Of a stretch of 64,000 nucleotides of DNA, positions 28,732-37,309 are shown one piece after another. The DNA lies in assembly GCA_002734085.1 (NCBI GenBank), contig NVXV01000011.1, positions 1-64,000 on the forward strand, in the 5' to 3' direction. The position numbers and the translations under genes were made by a program. The stretch's first letter is position 1; each line of letters begins with the position of its first letter. The notes under the pieces are model-generated. The model did not search any database. It saw only the letters and a list, made by a program, of their open reading frames with translations, and had not been told where the DNA came from. This DNA comes from Fluviicola sp. Its GTDB lineage: Bacteria; Bacteroidota; Bacteroidia; Flavobacteriales_D; Crocinitomicaceae.

Positions 28732-29733
28732 TTATTGAATATTACTTTCAATAATACTTCCATTTAATTTTAATTTCTCCAAAACTTGTTCAGCTACACT
28801 TAAGGCGTTGAGACCATCTTCTAAAGGTACTATAGGAGTGGTGTTGTTTTTGATTGCTTCAGCAAAAGATCTTAATTCTTCCTTAATTGCATTGGAAGGT
28901 TGGATTTCTGGTTTGTCAAAAATAATTTTCTTAGAAGGCTTACCTTCTCCCATTTCCATTACCATGTCATAAGGGCCTGGCTCACCTTTTACATTTTCCA
29001 TCTGTACGACTTCCATTTCCTTACTCAAAAAGTCAACACTAATATAAGCGTCCTTCTGGAAAAATCGAGATTTTCGCATGTTCTTGAGTGAAATTCTAGA
29101 TGCTGTTAAGTTTGCCACACATCCATTGTCAAATTCAATGCGGGCATTTGCAATGTCAGGCGTGTCAGAAACTACGGCTACACCAGAAGCAGAAATTCTT
29201 CTTACGTCTGATTTAACAACACTTAAAATAGCATCAATATCGTGAATCATTAGGTCTAAAATAACAGGAACATCTGTACCGCGAGGGTTAAACTGAGCTA
29301 ATCGATGTGTTTCTATGAACATTGGTTCATTTAGGTACTTCTCTGCAGCTTGAAAAGCAGGGTTGAAACGCTCTACGTGACCTACTTGAACTTTTACATC
29401 CGCTTCTTGCGACAATGCTAACAAAATTTTCGCCTCTTCAGTAGTTTGTGTAACTGGTTTTTCAATAAATACGTGCTTTGATTTTTTAATCGCCCTTGAA
29501 GCGCAATCGAAATGAGAAATAGTAGGAGTGACAATATCAAGACAATCAACATGATCGATAAGATCTTCAATTGAGTCATACGCTTTGATATCTAACTCAC
29601 TAGCCACTTTAGCCGCATTTTCACCAAGTGGGTCGTAAAATCCAACTAATTCAAATTGATCTGAAAGTTCTTTGATTAATTTGATATGGATTTTACCAAG
29701 GTGTCCAGCTCCTAAAACTCCTATTTTAAGCAT
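28732..29733 (-). CDS. Gfo/Idh/MocA-family oxidoreductase
   Basis: A 333-aa NAD(P)-dependent sugar or inositol dehydrogenase-type enzyme. The Rossmann motif is GVLGAGHLGKIHIKLI near the N-terminus, the conserved EKPVTQT lies at about residue 92, and the C-terminal alpha/beta dimerisation domain follows (PRGTDVPVILDLMIHDIDAI). The family's catalytic His is probably within LMIHDID. Its place at the head of an operon with a glycosylphosphotransferase suggests modification of a nucleotide sugar, but the substrate cannot be read from the sequence. A -7 box lies 14 bp upstream on its strand. Confidence 0.9.
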   Translation of the reverse strand: MLKIGVLGAGHLGKIHIKLIKELSDQFELVGFYDPLGENAAKVASELDIKAYDSIEDLIDHVDCLDIVTPTISHFDCASRAIKKSKHVFIEKPVTQTTEEAKILLALSQEADVKVQVGHVERFNPAFQAAEKYLNEPMFIETHRLAQFNPRGTDVPVILDLMIHDIDAILSVVKSDVRRISASGVAVVSDTPDIANARIEFDNGCVANLTASRISLKNMRKSRFFQKDAYISVDFLSKEMEVVQMENVKGEPGPYDMVMEMGEGKPSKKIIFDKPEIQPSNAIKEELRSFAEAIKNNTTPIVPLEDGLNALSVAEQVLEKLKLNGSIIESNIQ

Positions 29734-29746
29734 AGTATTTTTTTTA

Positions 29747-29754
29747 CAAAGATA
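29747..29754 (-). promoter_or_regulatory. -7 promoter box for the oxidoreductase operon
   Basis: Minus-strand TATCTTTG, an exact TAnnTTTG match, 14 bp before the oxidoreductase start. The 5' leader would be only about 8 nt. Confidence 0.5.
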
Positions 29755-29934
29755 AGATATGGTTTTCTTTTCTATTGTGATTTCTTGATAGGTTATTAAC
29801 AGTGCTTATTTAAATAGCAATTTAATTATCAAAAAAGTCACTTATAAATCTTTCAAGATTAGTTGTCTGACTTATTTTTTTATAATTATTCTAAAAAATA
29901 TCAATACAAGGAATTTTCGTTTTTAGAATTTACT

Positions 29935-29942
29935 TATATTTG
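29935..29942 (+). promoter_or_regulatory. -7 promoter box upstream of tRNA-His
   Basis: TATATTTG, an exact TAnnTTTG match, about 150 bp before the tRNA. The rest of the 360-bp gap 29734-30093 holds no recognisable gene. Confidence 0.5.
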
Positions 29943-29999
29943 CCGTCCTGTTAGATAAACACGATGTTGGAGTTTAATAATTAGGAGTTAGATAGTGGT

Positions 30000-30053
30000 T
30001 GTCCCGAAAAAATCTCAAAACGAGCAATAGCTCTATTCGACTAACTCGGGACA
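30000..30053. repeat. structured inverted repeat in the tRNA-His leader
   Basis: Outer arms TGTCCCGA (30000-30007) and TCGGGACA (30046-30053), perfect 8 bp, enclosing a small hairpin GAGC-AATA-GCTC (30022-30033). It lies between the promoter box and the tRNA, so it would be part of the precursor transcript. No known RNA family is recognised. Confidence 0.4.
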
Positions 30054-30093
30054 GGCAGCTTCGCTACATTAACGGTGTAGTAAAATAATAAAT

Positions 30094-30168
30094 GGTGGTT
30101 GTAGCTCAGCTGGTTAGAGCGCCTGATTGTGGTTCAGGAGGTCGTCGGTTCGAAACCGATCTTCCACC
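30094..30168 (+). tRNA. tRNA-His (GTG)
   Basis: Cloverleaf: D arm GCTC/GAGC, anticodon arm with loop TTGTGGT giving anticodon GTG, T arm GTCGG-TTCGAAA-CCGAT. The G at 30094 is the His-specific extra G(-1), facing discriminator C 30168. The acceptor stem has two U-U mismatches (pairs 5-68 and 6-67). The CCA end is not fully encoded. Confidence 0.95.
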
Positions 30169-30175
30169 CAGAAGT

Positions 30176-30207
30176 AAAAGGTCTTACGTGAGTAAGGCCT
30201 TTTTTTT
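30176..30207 (+). terminator. terminator after tRNA-His
   Basis: Stem AAAAGGTCTTAC / GTAAGGCCTTTT with a 4-nt loop and a run of eight T. Confidence 0.85.
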
Positions 30208-30213
30208 ATATCT

Positions 30214-30245
30214 AAAAAAGTGTACTCTTTCGAATACACTTTTTC
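30214..30245 (-). terminator. terminator after the SprB-like gene
   Basis: Stem AAAAAAGTGTA / TACACTTTTT with a 10-nt loop, downstream of the minus-strand gene ending at 30284; it could serve both strands. Confidence 0.7.
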
Positions 30246-30283
30246 ATTTAATTTAAAACAACAACAACAACAAGTTTATAGAA

Positions 30284-33200
30284 TTATTGCCTCACAATTT
30301 TTGTATGAAATGTCCCATTAGCTATCTGCACACGAACAACATAAACACCTTTACTCCAAAGGGTCGTGTTGATATTGATAGCGTTGTCATTCGATTTATT
30401 AGAATAAACTATTCTACCGTTAAGATCTATAATTTGGATGTTATCGATAGGCTGTTCTCCTTCAATCGTTACTTGATCAGTTGCAGGGTTAGGATATACA
30501 GAAAAATTATTTGAGAACTCCTCTAGGGAGGCATCGTTGTCTTCTTTTAATACCACACAAAATACTTGTGAACAACTGTTTGCATCTTTCACGTCAAAGC
30601 TATAGAAACCATCCCCCAAGTTGTTAAATTCGTTTGAAGTCTGCCATGTCGACTGTTGATCAATACTGTACTCATAAGAACCGGTTCCTCCAGTAACATT
30701 GACAGTTACTGAACCGTCATTGTTTCCGATGGTTGGATTTACCTGACTAGTCGATATATTGAAATATGGTGGTTCTGTAACCTGGATCGTATTAAATGAC
30801 TCACACCCATTTTCATCTTGAACGGATACGATATAAATACCTGAACATACATTTGTAAAAGTACCTGAACCTGAATTCCCCGAATTAAATATTTGAGTAA
30901 CCACATTTCCTGGTTGATTCGCATTCGTTAAAAATACAGTATAAGGAGGATTCATGTTTACGTCATTAAAAAAGAAACTAATAACTCCATTACATGCCCC
31001 TGGACAAGAAACCATTTGATCAGAAGATGAAGTAAGCGTAATATTACATTGAGTATTCTCACTTATTAAGAACGTATAAATCTCTGAACAGCCGTTGGCA
31101 TCTTGCACATAGGCAATATAAGTTCCAGCAGAAAGAGAATCGAAATAATTAGATGTTTGAAAATTAACTCCATCTAAACTGTAGCTATATTGACCTGTAC
31201 CTCCAGATACAATTACTGTTGCTGTTCCGTTACTGTTTCCAGTCGATGCATCTGTTACATTTACGCTAACGTTCAACATATCTGGTTGAGTAAGCGTATA
31301 ATTTGATGCGAAAGAAGCACATCCATTGGCATTGGAAACAGTAACACTGTAATTGCCTGCGCAGAGATTTCCGAACGTACCGCTAGAACTACTTAAAGAG
31401 GAAGTTGTTGTGCTCACAGTATTTCCATTTTCGGACAATGTTATTGTATATGGAGCATTATTGTCATTATCTGAATAAGAATAAGTTAATATTCCGTCAC
31501 ATGCTGCGTAACAAGATATTTGTTGTGTTTCGAGTAGAGTAGTAGTAATCGTACAACCTGGGTCTTCATTAACTGTAAAACATAATACAGCTGTACATCC
31601 ATTAGCATCTTCAACAATTACGTTATAGTGACCAGGAGCAAGACCTGTAAATTCATTAGAAGCTTGCCAATTACTGCCTACGTCAATGCTATACTGATAA
31701 GGAGCTGTACCACCCGTAACGTTCACTTCTGCTGAACCGTCGTTGTTTCCAGCTGTAGCATCAATTACATCTACTGAGTCAATTTGTAAAGGATCTGGTG
31801 AGTCCACGTATGAAGAAATTGTGTCACTACAACCATTTACATCGGTGATAATAATAGAATATGTACCTTCGCATAGATTGTCAAACTGTCCAGATCCGCC
31901 ATTAGTACCAGAAACAATTGTGTTATCCAATACCGTATTTCCTTGCCATAATTCAATTAAGTAATCAGGATTATTTCCGGGATCATTAAAAGAGTAAATA
32001 ATGGAACCGTCACAATCTTCGTAACAAGATGTTGGTAAAGAATTTTGGGTCAAGAAGAATTCACAACCTTCAGATTCATAAACATAAACGGTAATAAATG
32101 CAATACAACCATTTGCGTCTTGCACATAAACGATATAAGGTCCAGTTGCAAGACCGGTGAAAGTTGGGGAACTTTGCCATGAATTTTGGTTGTCAATACT
32201 ATATTGGTATGGTGCTGTTCCTCCAGAAACGTTAACACCTATTTCACCGTCGTTACTTCCAGGAGTTGCATCAATCGTTGAAGGTATCACTGTTATAGGG
32301 TCAGGGTTTTCTATAGTCACAGTTACTACTTCACTACATCCGCTTGAATTCATTACGGTTATCGTATATTGTCCTGCACAAAGGCCACTAAATGTACCCG
32401 TTACAGTTTGATTAGGGTTCGTAGTACTTTGGATTAGATTTCCGTTACTTTCCAAGACTATTGAAAAAGGCGGATCGTTTGCATCTCCAACAAATATATA
32501 GTCGATTGAGGCATCACAATCATAATAACATGAGATTGGATTGGATATATTTGCACTCAAGTTGAAAAAACAACCTGGTGTTTCTTGGATAATAAAAGTG
32601 TAATTTGAAGGACAACCATTTGCATCTATAACTAAAACAACATAAGCACCAGCTTCCAAACCATTAAATGTATTTGATGATTGAAAACTTCCTCCATTCA
32701 AGCTATACATATATGAAGGTGTTCCACCCGTGACATTAATAGTTGCAGATCCATCGCTATTACCTGCTGTCGCATCTGTAGTAGACACATTAGTAACCAT
32801 AAGTAAAGGAGGTTCGGTAATAGAAATTGTATTTGGATAGGTGCACCCTTGGGCATCGGTAACAATAACTTCATATATTCCTGCACATAAATCTGTAAAC
32901 ACACCTTGACCAAAAGGATCGTTTGAAGTGATTGTTTGTTGTACAGTTCCATTTTCAATTAATTCAACCTGGTAGGGAGGATTTGGGTTTCCAGTCTGAT
33001 AAAAATAATCAATTTGCCCATCACAGTAGCCGTAACAAGAGACAGCAGAGGGAGCACTTGTTAGAACAAGGCTACATTGTGTGTTATCTACTAAGTTAAA
33101 TGTTACGGTTTGTTGACAACCGTTATCATCTTCAATGATGACAGAATAGTTTCCTGAAGGGAGTCCTGTAAAAATATTTGAAGACTGAAAATTACTACCG

Positions 33201-33649
33201 TTATCAATGCTGTAAGTGTAAGGAGGTGTTCCTCCATTTGTAATAATTTCTACTTCACCATCATTATTTCCGAAAGTTGGATCTGTTGTATTGGCATTTG
33301 CTAACAAAGGATCAGGTTCTGTTATGTTTACTGTCGTAAGATCAGAACATGGGTTTCCCTGTACAAAAATTGTATATAAATCGGCACATAAATCTGAAAA
33401 CAAAATGGTTTCATTCTCATTAGTATAAGTATTTGAACTAATCGTATTACCTTGACTATCTTGTAAAGTAACAATATACGGACTTCCTGGACTTCCAGGG
33501 TTCAAATTTTCATACATATAAGCTATTGACCCATCACAGTCTCCGTTACAAGTTACCATCTCAGGTGTTCCTGACGAAGTTAGTTGGCATTGGCTGTTGG
33601 CGTTTAAGGTAAGTAGTATCGTAACAAATAGTAGTAGTGCAGTTTTCAT
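30284..33649 (-). CDS. SprB-repeat surface protein with type A T9SS sorting domain
   Basis: A 1121-aa secreted protein. A signal peptide (about 1-19) is followed by six consecutive units of about 165 aa. Each unit has a half beginning with a C-x-SCYxxCDG-like segment (variants VTCNGDCDGSI, VSCYGYCDGQI, TSCYEDCDGSI) and ending LCAGxYxVxVxDxxGC, then an SprB-type half (DATAGNNDGSAEVNVTGGTA-like, PYQYSID, VxDANGC). The last 80 residues (FSVYPNPATDQVTIEGEQ...LNGRIVYSN...GVYVVRVQIANGTFHTKIVRQ) are a type A T9SS sorting domain. SprB repeats occur in gliding adhesins, so a cell-surface adhesive role is likely. It is monocistronic. Confidence 0.93.
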   Translation of the reverse strand: MKTALLLFVTILLTLNANSQCQLTSSGTPEMVTCNGDCDGSIAYMYENLNPGSPGSPYIVTLQDSQGNTISSNTYTNENETILFSDLCADLYTIFVQGNPCSDLTTVNITEPDPLLANANTTDPTFGNNDGEVEIITNGGTPPYTYSIDNGSNFQSSNIFTGLPSGNYSVIIEDDNGCQQTVTFNLVDNTQCSLVLTSAPSAVSCYGYCDGQIDYFYQTGNPNPPYQVELIENGTVQQTITSNDPFGQGVFTDLCAGIYEVIVTDAQGCTYPNTISITEPPLLMVTNVSTTDATAGNSDGSATINVTGGTPSYMYSLNGGSFQSSNTFNGLEAGAYVVLVIDANGCPSNYTFIIQETPGCFFNLSANISNPISCYYDCDASIDYIFVGDANDPPFSIVLESNGNLIQSTTNPNQTVTGTFSGLCAGQYTITVMNSSGCSEVVTVTIENPDPITVIPSTIDATPGSNDGEIGVNVSGGTAPYQYSIDNQNSWQSSPTFTGLATGPYIVYVQDANGCIAFITVYVYESEGCEFFLTQNSLPTSCYEDCDGSIIYSFNDPGNNPDYLIELWQGNTVLDNTIVSGTNGGSGQFDNLCEGTYSIIITDVNGCSDTISSYVDSPDPLQIDSVDVIDATAGNNDGSAEVNVTGGTAPYQYSIDVGSNWQASNEFTGLAPGHYNVIVEDANGCTAVLCFTVNEDPGCTITTTLLETQQISCYAACDGILTYSYSDNDNNAPYTITLSENGNTVSTTTSSLSSSSGTFGNLCAGNYSVTVSNANGCASFASNYTLTQPDMLNVSVNVTDASTGNSNGTATVIVSGGTGQYSYSLDGVNFQTSNYFDSLSAGTYIAYVQDANGCSEIYTFLISENTQCNITLTSSSDQMVSCPGACNGVISFFFNDVNMNPPYTVFLTNANQPGNVVTQIFNSGNSGSGTFTNVCSGIYIVSVQDENGCESFNTIQVTEPPYFNISTSQVNPTIGNNDGSVTVNVTGGTGSYEYSIDQQSTWQTSNEFNNLGDGFYSFDVKDANSCSQVFCVVLKEDNDASLEEFSNNFSVYPNPATDQVTIEGEQPIDNIQIIDLNGRIVYSNKSNDNAININTTLWSKGVYVVRVQIANGTFHTKIVRQ

Positions 33650-33794
33650 TTTTATTATTTTAATTAGTTGTGTTCCAAACGAAAACCAATTTACAAGAGT
33701 TGCTTAAATTTCTTTTTAATTATTTAAGATGTTTGAATAATTTAGTACAAATCTAGATTTTAGAAAGTGAAAGTAACTTTTGAGGGAGCTTTAG

Positions 33795-34583
33795 TTAATT
33801 TAACTCTGATTTGAATTTAGTTTCATCAAAAGTTGTAAAAGAAATATGATCCTCGTATTTAATTAACCATTCATTTTCAATGGTAAATGAAGGAACGTTT
33901 TTAGCTGTAATTATTTCTTTACTATAATCATCAATAATAACGGTTGGATTTTCAGCAAACATTGCTATCATGCTACCTTCTATTATTTGACCATCAGGAG
34001 TTGAAATTGCAACTTTTTCTTTGAATCCACGCCACTCCATCGTAAAGTAAGTAGTATATCCATTTGGATAATCAAAATAATCCTTGTGCTTACATACCTT
34101 TATAGGAAATTGTATTCTATCCGTTTCACCTTCAATATCACCAGATAGCCCCCCTTTTGAATATACCAATCCTAATTCATCATCATAAATCTCTAGGCGA
34201 TATGTCTGAGAACCAACAGGACTAAAGTCAGGACTTATATTTATAGATGAACTACTATTTCGATCTATTGTTAAACTACCAACTTGTGTAGTGTTTCCAT
34301 TAATATCACCATATAATGAAGAAACGATTTGGGAACCTACGGGATATTGCTGTGCTTTAATATCTGTATGATATTCTCCCGATTTGAAATCAATTTTCAC
34401 GCCGTCATTACCAGAATTACCAATTTCTGAAACAACAACCTCATTACCAACTTTATTAATTTTCGCTTTTCCTTGTTTAAGATGAAACGAACCATAAGAA
34501 GTAAGATTATTCTGATCTTTACCTTGTGCAGTTGCAAATACTCCTGAAATGCAGACTACAATTAATAATGTGAACTTTTTCAT
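33795..34583 (-). CDS. secreted protein of unknown function
   Basis: A 262-aa protein with a signal peptide (MKKFTLLIVVCISGVFATAQG). The mature part is beta-rich: SGEYHTDIKAQQYPVGSQIV, SFDFSPVGSQTYRLEIYDDE-like strands, and a C-terminal ENEWLIKYEDHISFTTFDE. No domain is recognised and there is no lipobox or sorting domain. It lies alone between the SprB-like gene (145 bp apart) and the accessory region; nothing is known of its role. Confidence 0.75.
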   Translation of the reverse strand: MKKFTLLIVVCISGVFATAQGKDQNNLTSYGSFHLKQGKAKINKVGNEVVVSEIGNSGNDGVKIDFKSGEYHTDIKAQQYPVGSQIVSSLYGDINGNTTQVGSLTIDRNSSSSINISPDFSPVGSQTYRLEIYDDELGLVYSKGGLSGDIEGETDRIQFPIKVCKHKDYFDYPNGYTTYFTMEWRGFKEKVAISTPDGQIIEGSMIAMFAENPTVIIDDYSKEIITAKNVPSFTIENEWLIKYEDHISFTTFDETKFKSELN

Positions 34584-35148
34584 AATACTTAAAATTTAAT
34601 TTGCGCCCTACTTTTTTTTGAGGAGTGTTCGAGTCATTTTTTTCTCCCATTATAGCAATTATTTTTTAGTCAAAACGGTTTCTATTTTGCATCTACTACA
34701 CACACCATAAGCTGGCTAACTTTAAACCTTTTGGATATTTTTAGAATTGCACATAATATTTAGTGATTTTATTTGATAGTTAGTGTTTTAATAAGTTTCT
34801 TTTTATTATTTAGTGTATTGAAAGAAAGGTTACCTTCTATTGAAGTTTCATAATTATTTTGATGGATATTTGTTAAAAATATCTGCTTAAAAAATAATTT
34901 ACATTTATGTAGAAATATAGAAAGATAAGTTTTTAAACGAAAGGAGGCATCCTTTTCGAGCGTCCAGATCATATACCCAAGAGCCATAGAATTAAACGTA
35001 TAATCAACCTATTTGAATCTCTTGACACCTGATAACATGTTGTTTCATATATAATTATATTGTCTAAGAAAATAATTATCTTTGACATGGAATATAGTGC
35101 ATATAAAACACGTGCATTTTATTCGCTCATTGTGGTTAATTAAAAAAT
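34584..35148. other. 565-bp gap at the left edge of the GNAT cluster
   Basis: No convincing gene. A minus-strand open frame of 72 codons (34769-34987) has an unusual Phe/Lys/Asn-rich composition and no clear motif. No copy of the tRNA-Lys 3' end was found here, though a direct repeat would be expected if this were the far end of a tRNA-inserted island. A -7 box lies at 35077-35084. Confidence 0.6.
35077..35084 (+). promoter_or_regulatory. -7 promoter box for the GNAT cluster
   Basis: TATCTTTG, an exact TAnnTTTG match, 65 bp before the first acetyltransferase ATG. It is the only good box in front of the cluster. Confidence 0.5.
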
Positions 35149-35604
35149 ATGAAATTTAGAAAAACTACAAAGAATGATCTCCAAGCAATTGTACATATGA
35201 TTGCTGATGATGAATTTGGAAAGAAAAGAGAAAATTATAAAGTCCCATTACCATCTAAATATATAAAGGCTTTTGAAAATATTATCTCCGATTCCAACCA
35301 AGAATTAATAGTTGTGGAAAATGTTGATGCTGAGATTATTGGTACTTTTCAATTAATATTTATTCAATACTTAACCTATCAAGGAGGAATTAGAGCACAA
35401 TTAGAAGGTGTAAGAATTAGAAAGGATCAAAGAGGCTTGGGCATTGGAAACCATATGATTCATTGGGCAATAAAAAGAGCAAAAGAAAGAAACGCACATG
35501 TGCTACAGTTGACAACGGACAAGCAACGACCAAAAGCAATAAAATTCTACGAAGACTGCGGGTTTGTCGCCTCGCATCAAGGCATGAAAATACACCTGGA
35601 TTAA
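35149..35604 (+). CDS. GNAT-family N-acetyltransferase (cluster gene 1)
   Basis: A 151-aa single-domain cytoplasmic acetyltransferase. The acetyl-CoA pyrophosphate-binding motif A is GVRIRKDQRGLGIGNHMI (RGLGIG fits Q/RxxGxG/A), and motif B is KAIKFYEDCGFVASHQGMKI. Substrate unknown. It opens the nine-gene cluster; the next gene starts 11 nt after its stop. A second frame overlapping its 3' end is open but lacks homology, so the next gene is started at 35616. Confidence 0.9.
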   Translation: MKFRKTTKNDLQAIVHMIADDEFGKKRENYKVPLPSKYIKAFENIISDSNQELIVVENVDAEIIGTFQLIFIQYLTYQGGIRAQLEGVRIRKDQRGLGIGNHMIHWAIKRAKERNAHVLQLTTDKQRPKAIKFYEDCGFVASHQGMKIHLD

Positions 35605-35615
35605 ATAATTTTGAA

Positions 35616-36167
35616 ATGATAGTTAAAACAAATCAAATAAAAATTGTAAAATTAATCTCTGAAGATTCAAGAGATTATTTGAAACTAATTCGGGACAATA
35701 AAGATCGTTTGGTGAGGTATTTTCCTTTAACAACAAAGTCTGCTGATTCGTTTGACACAATAAAAGAAAGTGTTAAGTTGATAATCCAAAAGGCTGTAGA
35801 AAAAGAAGTTTTCTGTTTTTGTATTCGACATAATGAACTGCTGATAGGTTTATTTTTCATTAAGAGTATTGATTGGAAGCAACTTAAATGTGAATTTGCC
35901 TATTTCATAGATACCAATTACGAGAGTAAAGGGGTTACTTCATTTGTTTTCTCCAAAATGATAAATTTTTGTTTTGACAATCTTAAAATGAAGAAAATAT
36001 TTTTAAGAATTGACCCTTTAAACTATGCTAGTATCAGGATAGCAGAAAAAAAAGGGTTTAAAAAAATTAAGGTCGTACCCAATGACTTTAAAATAGAAAC
36101 GGGTGAATTAATTGATCTTATTCACTTTGAATTAATGTATACTAACTTTGCTTCTAATGAATTTTGA
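35616..36167 (+). CDS. RimJ/RimL-type GNAT acetyltransferase (cluster gene 2)
   Basis: A 183-aa acetyltransferase of the RimJ/RimL type (often acting on protein N-termini or small amines). The start at MIVKTNQIKIVKLI is preferred; the open frame continues upstream inside gene 1 but in basic, non-homologous sequence. Visible features are FAYFIDTNYESKGVTSFVFS (a degraded motif A, with Glu-Ser-Lys-Gly where QGxGxG is usual) and the RIDPLNYASIRIAEKKGFKK motif B. The weak motif A makes activity less certain. It overlaps the next gene by 11 nt. Confidence 0.85.
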   Translation: MIVKTNQIKIVKLISEDSRDYLKLIRDNKDRLVRYFPLTTKSADSFDTIKESVKLIIQKAVEKEVFCFCIRHNELLIGLFFIKSIDWKQLKCEFAYFIDTNYESKGVTSFVFSKMINFCFDNLKMKKIFLRIDPLNYASIRIAEKKGFKKIKVVPNDFKIETGELIDLIHFELMYTNFASNEF

Positions 36168-36735
36168 CAATCAGATAATTTTAGAAAACGACCTTATTAG
36201 TTTATCTCCGCTATCTCATTCACATCTTGACAAATTATTGCCATTTGTGCTTTCTAATCCGGATTTGTTAAAATATTCCCCCTCACCTTTTGGAACCACT
36301 AAAGCCTTTGAGGCTTATATAAAAAAGGCTATTTCAGCTCGAAATAAAAAGGAACGTTATCCATTTGTTATTTTTGATAAGAAATCTAATCAATATATTG
36401 GGAGCAGTAGTTATGGAAAATTTTCATTTGAAAATCAACGATTAGAAATAGGCTGGACTTGGATTTTTAAAGAATTTCAAGGTGCGGGAATAAATAGTCA
36501 AGCGAAGTTTCTTTTGCTAGACTATGCTTTCCACCAATTAAAAATGGTAAGAGTTGTGTTCAAAACTGATGTTCGCAATGTCGCCTCTAGAAAAGCTCTA
36601 GAAAAAATTGGAGCCACCCTTGAATGTATTTTAAGAAGTCACACAGTATTGCAAGATGGCTATAGAAGAGACACAGCTGTTTATAGTATTCTAAAGGAAG
36701 AATGGATCGAAATTTATAAAAGTCGCAAACTATGA
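36157..36735 (+). CDS. RimJ/RimL-type GNAT acetyltransferase (cluster gene 3)
   Basis: A 192-aa GNAT enzyme, start placed at MNFDNQIILEND (an ATG 9 nt earlier is possible). Motif A is WTWIFKEFQGAGINSQAKFL (QGAGIN) and motif B is DVRNVASRKALEKIGATLE, both well kept, followed by RSHTVLQDGYRRDTAVYSIL, typical of RimJ-like proteins. It overlaps gene 2 at its start by 11 nt and gene 4 by 4 nt (ATGA at 36732-36735), indicating coupled translation. Substrate unknown. Confidence 0.9.
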   Translation: MNFDNQIILENDLISLSPLSHSHLDKLLPFVLSNPDLLKYSPSPFGTTKAFEAYIKKAISARNKKERYPFVIFDKKSNQYIGSSSYGKFSFENQRLEIGWTWIFKEFQGAGINSQAKFLLLDYAFHQLKMVRVVFKTDVRNVASRKALEKIGATLECILRSHTVLQDGYRRDTAVYSILKEEWIEIYKSRKL

Positions 36736-37298
36736 ATTTTAAGGAAAGTATAGAGCTAAAATCAGCACGGACGGTTCTGAGAATTGTAATCGAAAATGAT
36801 TTAGAATTCATTCATAGTCTACATTCACTGAAGGAAACGGACAGATATAATACCTTGGGAATTCCTGCGGATGTGAGTGAAACAAAGAAAGTGCTTGATA
36901 AATGGTTAAGTGATTACAATGCATCTCCAATAGCGAGTTATACTTTTATCATTCAAGATGTAGTATCAGAAAAACCCATAGGAGTAATTGGCTTGAAAAT
37001 GGGGCATCCAAAATATAAACGAGCAGAAGTTTGGTTTAAATTACATAAAGATTTTTGGAGTCAAGGGTACGCCACCGAAGCCTTGAATATACTGTTGAAT
37101 TTTAGTTTCAACACCTTAGTTTTACACCGACTAGAGGCAGGATGTGCAGTTGATAATATCGGCTCCATAAAAGTATTGGAAAAAACGGGCTTTGTAAGGG
37201 AAGGAAGGTGTAGAAAAGTATTACCGCTAGAATCAGGTTGGTCTGACAATTATGAATATGCTATATTGGAAACTGATTACGCTGTGATTCAAGCATAA
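36732..37298 (+). CDS. RimJ/RimL-type GNAT acetyltransferase (cluster gene 4)
   Basis: A 188-aa GNAT enzyme. Motif A is WFKLHKDFWSQGYATEALNI (SQGYATEA is a perfect RimJ/RimL signature) and motif B is VDNIGSIKVLEKTGFVREG. It differs strongly from the two preceding acetyltransferases, so this is not a recent duplication. It begins within the ATGA overlap with gene 3; the methyltransferase gene follows after 11 nt. Confidence 0.9.
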   Translation: MNFKESIELKSARTVLRIVIENDLEFIHSLHSLKETDRYNTLGIPADVSETKKVLDKWLSDYNASPIASYTFIIQDVVSEKPIGVIGLKMGHPKYKRAEVWFKLHKDFWSQGYATEALNILLNFSFNTLVLHRLEAGCAVDNIGSIKVLEKTGFVREGRCRKVLPLESGWSDNYEYAILETDYAVIQA

Positions 37299-37309
37299 AA
37301 AATATTAGG

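Noticed and set aside
34769-34987. 72-codon minus-strand open frame in the gap before the GNAT cluster
   Set aside because: Odd composition, no ribosome-binding or promoter evidence and no motif; could be chance in AT-rich DNA.
34584-35148. Left att copy of the tRNA-Lys 3' end
   Set aside because: I read this gap for the CGGGATC / TTCGAGC segments of the tRNA and did not find them; a systematic search was not possible.
35463-35615. N-terminal extension of the second GNAT
   Set aside because: It lies inside the first GNAT gene in another frame and is Lys/Arg-rich without homology.
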